Origin: Paulownia fortunei
Taxonomy: Eukaryota; Streptophyta; Magnoliopsida; Lamiales; Paulowniaceae
Direction: 5' to 3'
Assembly (NCBI GenBank): GCA_019321725.1
Contig: CM033105.1
Span: 13,901,632-13,965,631, forward strand
DNA length: 64,000 bases
Part shown: piece by piece, positions 34,777-46,799 of the stretch
Position numbering within the stretch: position 1 is the stretch's first letter
Layout: the number at the start of each line of letters is the position of its first letter
Made by a program: the position numbers and the translations under genes
Notes under the pieces: model-generated
Told to the model about the DNA's origin: nothing
What the model saw: only the letters and a program-made list of their open reading frames with translations
Databases searched by the model: none

Positions 34777-36180
34777 GCTGATTTTTTGTGTTCAGCTAAC
34801 TTTTTGCATTGATATGTAATTAAACATTTTCCTTATCTTTTTTCGTTATTTGGTGATTGTTTTTCAAAATTGTGTGTGGATTGCTACTTATTAATTTTTT
34901 TTTTATAAAGTGATTACAAATATATAATTGTCTGAAAAAATTTATTTATAAATAATTAATTATAAATGAATATCAATTATTAGGATTTTTAATATTGATT
35001 ATAGTATAATACGTTTTAACTCAAAAGTACAATTATTATTTGACAAATTCAAAAAAATAAAAATATTTATTAATTATTTACATTTATATATATTATACGA
35101 ATATAATATAAATTTTAACTATATACTGACTATTAAATCTAATTAATTGATTCAATTCAATTAATCATACTTCTTTTTTCCGTTTACGAACCATTAAACT
35201 GAATTGTTTCTATTTAAATTAAAAAAAAAAAAAAAAAAACAACTTGGCCTTTAAGTTTATCCATGGCATGAACAAAGCACCTTTTAAGATGTGGCATTCC
35301 ATAGCCACAACCCATTCTTGCAAAAAGATTTAAAAAATAAAAGAAAGAAAAAGTAAGTAAATAACATCCACTTCAGGTAAAAGGGGTTGAGAGAGGGTGG
35401 GGCCGACTGCCGGCTGATGAATCCGACGAGGTGAGGCGATAAGGAGTTAGGAGTTAGGGACTCGTGTTGGGGTTTGGACGACTATGGACTAGGAAGATGA
35501 TACTAAAATTCTAAAACCAAAAAAACAACAAAAATGTAGTAAATCAACTAAATGAAAATATATACATAAAAAGTAATTCAGTATTTGTTACAATATGCTT
35601 TACAGAATCCTGAAATTGACAGCAAACAACATATTAAACTTTTTAAAATAAAGAATAAAAATTGAATACTAAACCACAATTTTTTTTATTTTAATATTTA
35701 TCCAAATTTTAATTTTAATTTTAATTTTATTCAATTAATTTATTATATGTATCTTCCTCTGTGGTTTGACTATGGCGAAATGGACGTGGCAACTTAATTT
35801 TTCTCGGAAGACTTGTTTAATGTGTCGACTAATAAAATTGGGAAAAGACGTCAAATTCTGTTTTTCCTTCCACGAGAAAATGCTGTGTTTAGTTTGACCA
35901 CGCAAGTAAAAGTAAGTCCTTAAATCTACATTCATTTATAAAATTTCAAGGCTTCATATTGGTAAAAAACAGTAATATAGTTATTTATCCACGCGGCTTG
36001 TGGAAACTTCTTGTAGCATGTTGAATTGTTGATATCTTGGGGATTAGTCTTAACACATTGAGTTCAATCTATTGAATCCAACTGTCAAGATTGTAGGATA
36101 GATCGGATATGGGTGGATATAAATGAAATGAAGTCCAACTAAAACCAAACTTGATTTGAGCCGCTTTGAATAGTTTGTCG
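34777..36180. other. Intergenic, no gene recognised
   Basis: AT-rich. It contains a run of about 19 adenines (35221-35239) and a short GC-richer patch (35385-35470). Nothing supports a gene. Confidence 0.6.
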
Positions 36181-36793
36181 TGTTGGGTTCTCTTCATCCC
36201 AAGATATGCGTGGTAGAAAAATAAAAATTCTAAAAACAAACAACTATAATAGTTATAGCAGAATTCAAAATTCTAAAAACAAACAACTACAATAGTTATA
36301 GCAGTACCTGAATTCGATGTAATTTTTAATTATTGTATAAAAATAAATTTACATTTCGATTTATACATTTATGTACTCCGATTGACGTAGAGTTTAAAGA
36401 AATGAATTGCTAGTTCCTTTTTGAATTCACAGGGATTAAAACATCTGCTCTCTAAATAAGTCCACACGTTGAGGGGGAACACAGTATTTGAACTCTACTA
36501 GCAATCCGAATTATTTTACTAACCTAGTTTAAAGAGTGAATAGAGTGAATATTAATTCTTATTATCAACTTGTGATAAGAAAATTAATACTTAGATAAAA
36601 AGATGAAATTTTGGTTGAAGAAACGATGGAAGAAGAAAAATAATTTTTCTCCTATTATTTTCCTAAATGGCCAAAAATTTGAAGGCTTATTGTACCTTAA
36701 ATTTTCAGCCCCCATGGTTTATATAGTGGGGTTAAAAAATTCTTAGAGTCTACTCTTGGTATTCTTGGCCTCTGTTAAGTCTAAAATTGGCAT
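36181..36793 (-). repeat. Copia G 3' LTR fragment
   Basis: On the minus strand the LTR ends with GAACCCAACA at 36181, as in the other copies of this LTR family. The R-U5-like part (36430-36780) aligns by eye with 26960-27560. It is cut at 36793 by another LTR. A 35-bp unit is repeated at about 36225-36260 and 36270-36304. Confidence 0.7.
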
Positions 36794-37612
36794 TGTTGGA
36801 AACACAAATTTATTACACAATTTAGAATTGCAAGTTTTGGAAAGTCATTGACTTAATTGCAATCTTATAGTTGTCTATTTTATTGATAATGTATCTGACA
36901 GATTTTATGAGTTATGTGCACATTTTGATAAACATGAAATTATTTTCAAGATACTGATTGAAGATATTTAAAAAGATATCTTGTGGGATTTAGATTGATA
37001 TAATGAAAATATGGAAAGATCTTCTTGATATAGGTAGGATCTTTGAAGATTATGGAAGTCCAAATACAGCGTATCTAGACACTTTGAAGTGGAGAATGAC
37101 TTTAATTGGTGCTATATAAAATAAAGACTTGAAGCAAGAAGATTGGCTTATGCAATTCACGTGTAGTTAAGATTCGAAGCTTTAAGCAAAGTGCAAATCC
37201 ACACAATTCACTGTTCGGGAGAAGAGGGTGAGCCTTTTGGGAGATTGGCGCAATTTTTCAGGAAAAGAATTTGAAGATCTTTGGGAGAAGGTCAGTCTGC
37301 AGTCTTAATGGATTTCAGGGGTGAAGGTAATTTAACAGTGCAGACTTAAAAGTCGAGGAAATCTCGTTGGACATTCACTAGTTGATTAAATTTAAGAACG
37401 ACATCATTTGTAAAGAGAGAGTCTTTATATTATGAATAAGTCCTATTATTGTAACTGTACAATCTAAATTAGTGAAGTGTTCATTACAAGTGATGGCTTC
37501 GTGCATGTAGAGTACATTTGTACTTGAAACATATAAAAATTCCCTTATATCAATTTTTTACTTTTTATTCTTATGTTTAAAAGTTGCAACATTTACTAAC
37601 ATTGTTACAACA
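36794..37612 (+). repeat. Solo LTR of another copia family
   Basis: It begins TGTTGGAAACAC and ends ATTGTTACAACA, the TG...CA form of Tork-like copia LTRs, about 820 bp. There is no internal sequence. The flanking pentamers (GGCAT and ATCAA) do not match, so the insertion is old or the ends were rearranged. Copia G sequence lies on both sides. Confidence 0.55.
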
Positions 37613-37670
37613 ATCAAATCTAGATTAATTAATTACATGTATATGGATCTGAATTAATTAATTAATTAAT

Positions 37671-38720
37671 CCAGGGTGAATATGTATCCAGACATAGACT
37701 TTGAGTCATCTATATTAGCCTGAAAACTAGAGTCTGTATATCCCTCCAGTTTTAGCTCTACATTGTCGTATATCAGAAAGATATCCTTAGTCCTCAACTA
37801 CTTGAGGATCATTTTAACGGCTTTCCAATATTCTTCCCCTGGATTGGGCTGATATCTATTCGTGACACTTAGAGCATGTGCTATATCAGGCCTTGTACAT
37901 AACATTGAACACATTATGCTACCTATTACATAAGCATAAGTTATGCGAGTCATCCTTTCTCTCTCTTCAGGTGTCTTGGGAGACATAACCTTACAGAGTG
38001 AAATTCCATGACTCACAGGTAGAAATCCTCTCTTAGATTCCTCCATGCTAAACCTTTTTCGCACTTTGTCTATGTATATAGACTGGGATACTTCGATCAT
38101 CCTTCTGGATCTATCTCTATTGGTCTTTATCCCTAGGATAAAAGATGCATCTCCCAAGCCTTTCATGGAAAACTAATTAGATAACGAAGTTTTCGTTAAC
38201 TGTAACATCCCTACATCATTCCCAATAAGTAGGATGTCATCAACGTAGAGCACAACAAATGTAACTGCACTCCCACTAACCTTCTTGTAGACACATGGTT
38301 CATCCGAGTTCTTATAAAAATCAAACGTTTTGATCATTTCATCAAACCAGATGTTCCAACTCCTCAAAACTTGTTTGAGTCCATAAATGGATCTTTCGAG
38401 CTTGCAAAACTTTTGTTCACTCCTACTGGATATGAAGCCTTTTGGCTACTTTATATAGATCTCTTCCTTAATATTTCCATTAAGAAAAGCGGTCTTCACA
38501 TCCATTTGCCATATCTCATAGTCATAATATGCAGATATGGCCAACAGTATCCGTATGGATTCAAGCATTGCTACTGGCAAAAAAGTTTCCTTATAATCAA
38601 TTCCTTGCTTCTGAGTATAACCTTTTGCTACCAGTCATGCCTTATAGGTTGCTACCTCTCCATCTACTCCAAACTTCCGCTTGTAGATCTATTTGTAGCC
38701 AATGGGAATAATTCCCTATA
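37671..38720 (-). pseudogene. Copia G reverse transcriptase and partial RNase H
   Basis: 38173-38367 contains VVLYVDDILLIGND with an intact YVDD catalytic motif. 37798-38166 continues with LGDASFILGIK, then LSKVMSPKTPEER-like residues and YVIGSIMCSMLCTRPDIAHAL. The start of RNase H (GYTDSSFQANID, about 37700-37760) is followed by the truncation. Upstream RT (38370-38720) is readable only with frameshifts. Confidence 0.85.
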
Positions 38721-38726
38721 GTGGGT

Positions 38727-39890
38727 CTACCAAGGTCCATACCTTGTTGGAGTACATGAAGTCCATTTTGGACTGCATAACTTCTTGCCACTACTCCGAG
38801 TCGATGTCAGACATCGCCTCTCCATAGGACTTCTTGGATCATTATCCAAGGGGAGTCCCTCTTCTTTGTTTTCTAACAATAAGTTGTACCTTTTAGATAC
38901 CTTTGAGACCCTTTCGGATCTTAGAAGAGGTTGTGCCTCAGAGGGTCTAGCATCAGCTGGTGTACCATTTATTGTGTCAGTTGGGGTGTTCTGTAGTTCT
39001 TGAACCTCTTCAAGTTCTACGACATTGCCACTTTCATCTGAAAGAAATTCTTCTTCAACCCTCAAAACAAACACCCTTTGTTTCGTGGCATCATAGAAAT
39101 AGTATCCAATAGACTCCTTTAGATACCCCACAGACTTATATAAGTTGGATCTCATATCCAACTTATCTCCCACTAGCTGCTTCACATAAGCAGCACACCC
39201 CCATACCCTAAGGTATTTATAGGAAGGTGTCTTTCCACACCACATCTCATATGGTGTTTTGGGCACGACTTTAGATGGCACCCTATTTAATAGGCATGCC
39301 ACCGTTTCCAAGCCACAGCCCTAGAATGAAATAGACAATATAGTAAAGTTGATTATAGAATGAACCATGTCCAACAAGGTTCGATTCCTATATTCCACAA
39401 CTCCATTGAGTTGTGGAGTAGCAGAAGGAGTCCACTGTGAGAGAATCCTATTCTCTTTCAGATAATCTAAAAACTATGTACTTAAGTATTCACCTCCTTG
39501 ATCAAATCGAAGAGCCTTTATACTTAATCCAGTTTGTTTCTCTAATTCAATTCTGAATTCTTTGAACTTTTCAAATACTTTAGACTTGTACCTTAAAAGT
39601 ACACATAACCATACCTAGAGAAGTCATCGGTAAAGGTTAAGAAGTAGTTATAGTTCTCGCGAGCACTAACATTTAGTGGCTCACATACATCTATATGGAT
39701 CAAATCCATATGTTTCGCTCACTCCACTTGTTCAATAAATGGAGATTCGATCAACTTTCCTTTGAGGCAGGATTCATATGTTGGCAGTTCTTGCTCGTTC
39801 TTTAGATTAAGCAATTGTGCCAGTTTGTTAATCCTTTTCTCAAAAATATGTCCTAATCTTGCGTGCCATAGGCTCATGGAACTATGATTA
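38727..39890 (-). pseudogene. Copia G integrase
   Basis: 38727-39311 is open and encodes the C-terminal integrase region (CLLNRVPSKVVPKTPYEMW, then LRVWGCAAYVK) and the linker to RT. 39311-39890 shows the core in broken frames, including QLNGVVEYRNRTLLDMV. Stops near 39330 and elsewhere disable it. Confidence 0.85.
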
Positions 39891-39891
39891 T

Positions 39892-40330
39892 CTATTTTTT
39901 TTTATTTTGTTGAATTACAAAAATGGGGTTATGAGGAGTAACAATATATAAATAATTCGTCAAAGAATCAGAATAGATAAAATCAGAACGTTTGAAAATA
40001 GAATAATTTCCATTCTCAATGGTAAATCTAAAATATTCTCTATCCAGAACTGGAATAGAGATAATGTTTTTAATAATATCCAGAACAAAGAGATAATTAT
40101 TTAAAACTATTACATAACCATTCTCCAAAGCTAGATTAACGGTCCCTATAGCTAATGCAACAACTCTTGCTCTATTCCCCATCCTAAGGACTGTCTCTTC
40201 TCCATCCAACTTTCTAATTCTTGTCATCATCTACAAATCATTGCAGATATATGAGTCATAATCGGTATCTAATACCCAAGAAGTATTGTTAACAGACAAG
40301 TTAACTTCAACAAAATATATACCTCAACTC
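39892..40330 (-). pseudogene. Copia G protease region
   Basis: Around 40260-40320 the minus strand encodes VEVNLSVNNTSWVLDTDYDSYIC. The active-site triad position reads DTD-Y instead of DTG-C, so the protease is inactive. The open stretch 39892-40230 matches the region after the protease, with IRKLDGEETVLRMGN and VLDIIKNIISIPVLD. Confidence 0.75.
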
Positions 40331-41030
40331 TTCAGGCTTGTAAGATACGTCTTGCAATTCATCTTCCCGTGACCTGGTTTACTGCAGCAATGGCACTTGT
40401 CATTGGCTTCAGAAGAAACTTTCTTTACACCGCCCTTAGCCTTCAGCTTGTTAGGTCTAGAGGAACCCTTTCCTTTCTTGGGCTTTTTAGCCTTTGATCC
40501 AGAAGAAGATCCAACAAGTGGAACTGGCTTGTCCTTTTTCATGGTGTACTCAGCCGTCTTTAACATGTTCACAACCTCAGTGATACTAGTCTCCATGTTG
40601 TGCGTGTTAAAGTTGACAACAAAGGTGTCAAATGATGGAGGTAGAGACTGCAGCAGAAGGTCCGTATAGAGTTCGTTCTCCATAACGACTCCAAGGGATG
40701 CCAACATTTCAATGAGGGCTATCATCTTCATTCCATGATCATGGACTGAAGAGCCTTCAGTCATACGACATCTAAAATGCTCTTTTGAGATCTGATATCT
40801 CGTCTGTCGAGTTCTTTCACCATACAACTCTTGTAAGTGAATGAAGATCCCATAAGCAGTATCTTGATCCTTGTTATGCCTCTGAAGCAATATCCTCTGG
40901 TGGAACTGTAGGAGACGTAGTGTCGAGGATATATGTCCTCTTCTTTGACTGAAGAACTATCTTTAGGTTTCTTAGCCAATCGATAAAGTTAGGTCCAGTT
41001 AATTTATTTTATAAAAGGATTGTTGCAAGT
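40324..41030 (-). pseudogene. Copia G gag
   Basis: The N-terminal part (about 40960-41030) reads TGPNFIDWLRNLKIVL, typical of copia gag. After a frame change near 40890 an open 188-codon stretch follows: LQELYGERTRQTRYQISK, then LYTDLLLQSLPPSFDTFVV. It ends in a zinc knuckle CHCCSKPGHGKMNC, a complete CX2CX4HX4C. It is disabled only by the N-terminal break and one stop. Confidence 0.85.
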
Positions 41031-41765
41031 GGATTCTATGCCATTTTAGTAGAATAATCTATGAAGCAGAAAATGAGTAAACTATGGGAAAAATATATTC
41101 ATTTAATATAAGGTCTTTAATACTAAATGTCTCCCACTATTTTCTTCGAATTCCATCACCCCTAATAGAATTTCGGGAAATCAAATTTCCTAGTGAGATT
41201 GAGGTCTAACTGAAATATTTCACACTCCAATTTTATGAGCCCATGAAATATTTCAATCGGTAGTCAACTTTTTGACGATTGTATCACCATACAACCCTCA
41301 AGTTAGTTTTGCCTCACCTCTTTCCACATACCCTAATTTTATGAACCCATATGGTACTAAGTATCAAACAATACACATAAAACATTCGTGTAGATAGAGC
41401 ATCAAAATGTCCAACGACTCATGGCCAACATAATGACGATTCCATCCTATGAGCATCTCAATGCTTGATAGAGATCATAGCTTTCCAATACAAGACCACC
41501 CCATGACTTATGGCCAGTGATCAAGTGCGGTAGCAGTCGTCATGTCTCTACCTTTAATGGTAGGCATGGAACGATAGGTCCCACCTAACTTGTCTATTTT
41601 TGTTTGGAATTGAATTTTTTAAAAATTAAGTGGAGTTTAATTTTATCTAAGACCTCATCATAATTTAAACCAGGTTGGTTATTTAATGCATGACATCATA
41701 ATATCATTGCGGAAGCATAAAAATATTAAATAAAATCCTAAGCATGCATCTTATACATATTTAAA

Positions 41766-42310
41766 TAAATGAGCAGATAGCAGTCCAATCTAGGAGAAAA
41801 ACACTGGAAAGTCGTTAAGATGATCCTCAAGTACTTGAGAAGGACTAATGATATATTTCTGATATATGACAATGGAAAACCAAAACTGGAGGGATATACA
41901 GACTCTAGTTTTCAGTCCAATATAGATTACTCAAAGTCCATGTCTAGATTCATATTAACCCTCAATGGTGGTGCGGTCAGTTGGAAGAGTTCCAAGTAAG
42001 AGACGACTGCAGAGTCTACCACCGAAGATGAATATATTGTTGCATCAGATGCAACAAAAGAAGCTGTTTGGATAAGAAACTTCATCCAAGGGTTGGGTGT
42101 AGTTCCATCCATTGTTAATTTAGTTATGATTTACTATGATAACAATGGAGCCATTGCACAAGCAAAAGAGCCAAGTTCTCATCAAAGATCCAAGTACATA
42201 ATGAGACAATATAACTTGATGAGAGAGATCATTGGTAGAGGTGACGTCATTGTGGATCGAGTTGCCTCAACAAAAAGTATAGCAGACCCACTTACTAAGC
42301 CTTTAGCATA
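41766..42310 (+). pseudogene. Plus-strand copia RNase H (3' end of pol)
   Basis: It encodes WKVVKMILKYLRRT, GYTDSSFQSNID and, after one stop near 42000, STTEDEYIVASDATKEAVW and the end ASTKSIADPLTKPLA, which closes copia pol proteins. It abuts the leader of minus-strand copia G at about 41766. A polypurine tract and 3' LTR follow. Confidence 0.85.
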
Positions 42311-42367
42311 GAAGATATTCGACAGACATCTTGAAAAGATGGACCTTAGATACATGAACAATTAGAG

Positions 42368-44402
42368 TTAGGGCAAGTGAGAGATTGTTAGAGTAGGATG
42401 CCCAACGCCCCAATTGGATTGGGTGTATTATACTTTTTTTCTTTTGTAAAGATAATCTTATTGGGAATCATATTAATAAAAAAAGGCATTTTCTTCTTTT
42501 ATTTCTACACATTAGATAAAGTCCTTAAACCAAATTTAGCTACGAAGCATGGTCGCGCATATGATGGCAATCATGGAACATGCCTCTAAGGTTTTGGTTT
42601 TAAATAAGTTCCAAGTCGAGAGATTTTTTAGATAGAACATCAAATAGTTCAGTAAAACTCACACATATGATGCATGCTCGTAAGATGAGGATGTCGCATT
42701 CCATTGGCATTAGCATAGAGATGCAAGTGCATGTATGTGGGTGCTTGTTAGGGAATAAATACACCAAACATAGCCCGCAAGAAATTCTTAGTTGGAGGTT
42801 TTGCCTATCGAAATAAGAATTTATGTATTGCAATAGTACATGGCTAATTCTCGGACTTGAGGCATGATGGTAGCCTTGTGTACATCCTGCATCACTTTAA
42901 TATATTTTCTGATTACTTGACAATCACAAAGGGGGTATGTTGATATGCATGGAGGTTTGTCGGTTTGTGAGTGACCAATATAGAATTCGACACTTATCTT
43001 TTTAAACAAGAGAATCTCCTGTATTTTCATAGTTCGTGATTCAAAGACCTTGGCCAAGGCAGATGAATCGTGATTCATTAAAAATTATTGGAACTTGAAA
43101 TGGGATTACATTTATTAAATCATTTAGGGTTTCGTCTTATAATCCATACCCTAGATTCAATCGGGATATTAGTTATTGAAAGGACCGTACGTGTATGGTA
43201 CTCATAACTGAAATATGTTTACTCACTATTTCACCTAACACTAGTTTTCCATGATTACTTTCTAGGTGTTTTCATGGATAGTGAGGTTCTTGAAATTAAG
43301 GAGTTGATTACAAGTGAATTAATTAGAATAATTATTATTCATAAGTTGCAAATATTGCAAGCCCGCTATTAGCTTAGTAGTGAACCTAAGAGGGTCACAC
43401 ATCTTTATAGAAAGTAACATTTCTAATTTTAGAATTTATCCAATGGTTGGAAATTAATTAATTAATACTAATTAATTAATTAATTAAGGATTCTAATTAA
43501 TTTAATGATTAAATTAAATTATTTAATTAGTAATTGGATTATTTAATTGGACCTAATTTGATTAGGAAGGCTAATTGGAGTAAATTAAATTAATCAATTA
43601 AATTGATTAAATTGAGATTAAATCAATTGGATTGATTTGTGGATTTTTTAGTCCATGCCAAAAAATGAATGTGGACCACTTAAGAAGCTCACTAAAATAT
43701 GAAGATAATAAATAAATATGATTTATTTAATTAATATATTTATAGATAAATAAATATAGTGACCAATTTTATGGGATACAATCGGCCAGTAAGATTTAAT
43801 TTATATATAAATATAACTATAGTATATATATGATATATATCTATCTTGATATTATTTGAAGAGTTCAAATTAATATCAACAATGTATGCAAATAATTTTG
43901 ATGATTAATGTAGTCTCAAATTAGTCCATATACAATAGGATAGAGAAAAGAGAAGAGTTCTTGGAAGATTTAGAATTCTTCAAAAATAAGACTTTGAAAT
44001 AGTTCAAAATTGTCAAACTCTCCAAGAGTTGGAGAATAATCAAATTTTCAGCCATATAAATAGTTATGGCTGAAAATTAAACATAATAATTCAGAAGATT
44101 TAAGCATTTTTTTTAAGTCTTCTATTTTTCTCTCCAAGAAAAAAAAAGAAAGAAAGAAAAAGAAACGTGTTTTCTTGTAATCTTGATTTTTTTGTTCTTT
44201 AAAAGAAAAATCAGTTTCTTATTATTCTCTTCATATTATTATTTCAAGAACTTAAATAATCAATCTTTATTGTTCTTGAAAATTTACTCCGGTTCTAGAT
44301 TAGTGAACAATTAAAAGGATAGTAGCGAATCCTTTTGATTGGTGTTGTTCTTTCGTATTGTGGACCTGATAGAAGGGAGACACTTGGATCCTTGCAAATT
44401 CT
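42368..44402 (+). repeat. Polypurine tract and copia 3' LTR, truncated
   Basis: GGGCAAGTGAGAGAT (about 42371-42385) is the classic copia polypurine tract. The LTR begins TGTTAGAGTAGGATG at 42386. It is collinear by eye with the LTR at 13392 and reaches nearly the full expected length, but at about 44403 it switches to Athila sequence before the GCGAACCCAACA end. Confidence 0.8.
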
Positions 44403-45151
44403 GGTAGTGCCTTTGGTGTAGTGGAGATTTATTCTAAAGGAAGAGCCTATGATGTTTAACTCTTCCATTAGATATTGGGTAATAATTTTTGTGATGTTTT
44501 ATGAGATTTCACTTGTTTGAACCATGCATGGTTTCGTCACTATTGAATTAACTATTCACACACACACACACGCACACTTGAGTATGATTATTGTGGAAAT
44601 GTACTGACTTTTGAATGACTAATGGTTAGATTCAACACTAGTTTGATTTCATTTTCCTATTACTTTGTTGCTTCCCCAAAATAATGATTAAAAGTTAGTT
44701 ATTATTGGTGTTTGTGGGTATCACCATTGTAAACCCTCATGAGATTATAATTCATCCTCTATAGGCCACCAAAGGGCGTAAAAGCTTGTTGCATATGCTA
44801 AATGCAATCATAATTTCCTACAAAAGTGGATTAGTTTAGGTTTGTTTTACGCTTGCTCGAGGACGAGCAAGGATTAAGTGTGAGGAAATTTGATAAATGC
44901 ATATTTTAACATATTTTTGTATCAAATCCTTTATACTTTCCTTGCTTTATTCTTGTTAATATTATAGTTTTATTAATATTTTGTATTAGGGAATCAATGA
45001 ATAAAAGGATATAAAAAAGAGCCAAAATAAAACCAAAGAAGACAACATATTTCGTGAGCAAGTTGGGAGATAATATTTTATTGGATCAAAGAAGCATCAC
45101 AATTAGAAGAAAATGATCATTATTGCCTAAGTCCATCATGTGTAGATCAAA

Positions 45152-45166
45152 ATATATGCAAGAAAT
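45152..45166. repeat. SINE target duplication, left
   Basis: ATATATGCAAGAAAT, repeated exactly at 45468-45482. Confidence 0.9.
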
Positions 45167-45467
45167 GCCCCCATGGGCATGGTGCAGCGGTAAGACACAA
45201 GGAAAGAAAATGTGAGAATCGTGGGTTCAAATTTCTTTGGTGGCAGGAGCATAGCGTACTTATATCCACCCATTTGGGGATCCCTTTCTGCGCTATAGGT
45301 GGGTTTAGAAGAAGGGAAAAACTGATACGAATATCCGATCCGAGTGTATATAGGTTGCGTCATCGTATTTACCCGGAGGGCGAACTAAGGGGGAAGGCCA
45401 TCCTCTCCCAGGATTAGTCAGGTGAAGTCTGGAACCTGGGTCATAATACATATATATATATATATAT
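45167..45467 (+). mobile_element. tRNA-derived SINE
   Basis: About 300 bp, GC-richer than its surroundings, flanked by a perfect 15-bp direct repeat as made by LINE machinery. Near its 5' end TGGTGCAGCGGTAAG resembles an RNA polymerase III A box, and GTGGGTTCAAATTT (about 45222-45235) a B box, with spacing as in tRNA genes. The 3' end is (TA)n instead of poly(A), so the tail may have expanded after insertion. The family was not assigned. It is inserted in an Athila LTR. The tRNA-like region does not fold to a full tRNA by eye and is not a tRNA gene. Confidence 0.85.
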
Positions 45468-45482
45468 ATATATGCAAGAAAT
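45468..45482. repeat. SINE target duplication, right
   Basis: ATATATGCAAGAAAT, identical to 45152-45166. It overlaps the end of the (TA)n run. Confidence 0.9.
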
Positions 45483-46263
45483 CACTTAAACTTTGCAAGT
45501 GATTGTTGAGTTTGCATTAAATTCAAAACAAGAATGTTTCTAAACTTGTGTAGTTTTGGTATTTTGGGCATAACTCCATGTTCAAAAGCTCTATGAACTT
45601 GAATCTTAATTTATTTGAAAGCCAAGAGATAGAACTAAAACTTTGCTATTGCAGGTTTATCCCGATTCAGCCTTAATTATAGCAGATAATTCATCCAAGT
45701 ATGTGTATTGGAAAAGATCAATCTATACTGACACACTTCCTTAAATTAAGCATAACTTTCTCCCTAGTGGTTAGAATTAGGTGATTCAAGTTGAAAAATG
45801 AAGTTAATAAAAAATACATAATTTTCATATTTTTTTGAAAATCAGCCGATTTTATGGAGAAAAATGTGTGATAAAATTTAGATCTGAAAATGACATGTGA
45901 ATTTAGAGCATATTTAAAGTAAATTTGGAGTGCATTTGAAGTGAATTTGGAGATGTCAATTTAGGCACTCTTCTACTTTAAATAGAGGCTTTTAGATGTT
46001 ATTGAATACACACAAAAATCCTTATAGGCGGAAAGAAAGTTTTATTTCTTTAGGCTAAGTTTTCTAGTAGAATGTAAATTTTCCAGTAGTAATAGAAATG
46101 TAGTTTCTAGATTTTTCTTCTATTTTTAGTCTTTTCTATTTTTATTATATCTTTCTAAATTTCATTTAGTTGAGGAGAAATGGTGAACCTCTTGATGGAG
46201 GAAGAAGAATGGTTATAAAAGTGCATAATGTTCAGGTGTGTGGCATTATTATTTTAATTTTTT

Positions 46264-46799
46264 AACCCCTCCTTGTTTTGTGGTGATTCTTGAGTTATGT
46301 ATTACCAATGACACAATAAATACTTAGATTCATTTAGATTATTGTACGGTTCTACTCCATCGACTGCTAACATGAAACCTTGATTTATTGTAGACAAATG
46401 TATGCATAAATACTTAATCCCATAAATAAGTGTTGGGGTTAAAACCCTTATTGTTTAGTGGCGATTCTTGATTTATGTATCACCAATGGCATAATAAATA
46501 CTTAGGTTCATTTAGCTTATTCTATAGTTCTACTATACCAACTGCTAATGTGAAACCTTGATTTGTTGTAAACAAATGTATGCATAAATACTTAATCCCA
46601 TATATAAGTGTTGGCGTTAAATCTTTCTTATTTAGTGGAGGTTCTTGATTTTTCTATCACCAATAACACAACAAATACTTGGTTTCATTTAGCTTATTTT
46701 ATGGTTCTACTACACCGATTGCTAATATAAAATCTTGATTTGTTGTAGACAAAGGTGTGTATAAATACTTGATCCCATAAACAAATATTGGTGTTAGAA
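46264..46799 (+). repeat. Three-copy 178-bp tandem repeat inside an LTR
   Basis: Units at about 46264-46445, 46446-46621 and 46622-46799. Each holds GATTCTTGA, then CACCAATG, CTTAGGTTCATTTAG, ACTGCTAATGTGAAACCTTG and ATAAGTGTTGGCGTTA. The complete Athila LTR has one such unit (about 15890-16085). The units differ at many positions, so the amplification is old. Confidence 0.85.

Larger units (their letters stand above)
37613..41765 (-). mobile_element. Copia G: Ty1/copia internal region, decayed
   Basis: On the minus strand: leader (41765-41040), gag, protease, integrase, RT and the first part of RNase H, ending at 37671 in a TTAATTAA run that belongs to the LTR interior. A deletion therefore joined RNase H to the 3' LTR. 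No 5' LTR is present, because at about 41766 the sequence switches to a plus-strand copia RNase H. It belongs to the same family as copia A. Confidence 0.85.

Noticed and set aside
45167..45300. Possible tRNA gene
   Set aside because: The A and B boxes are present, but no acceptor stem or full cloverleaf pairs by eye, and the 15-bp duplication shows a SINE insertion.
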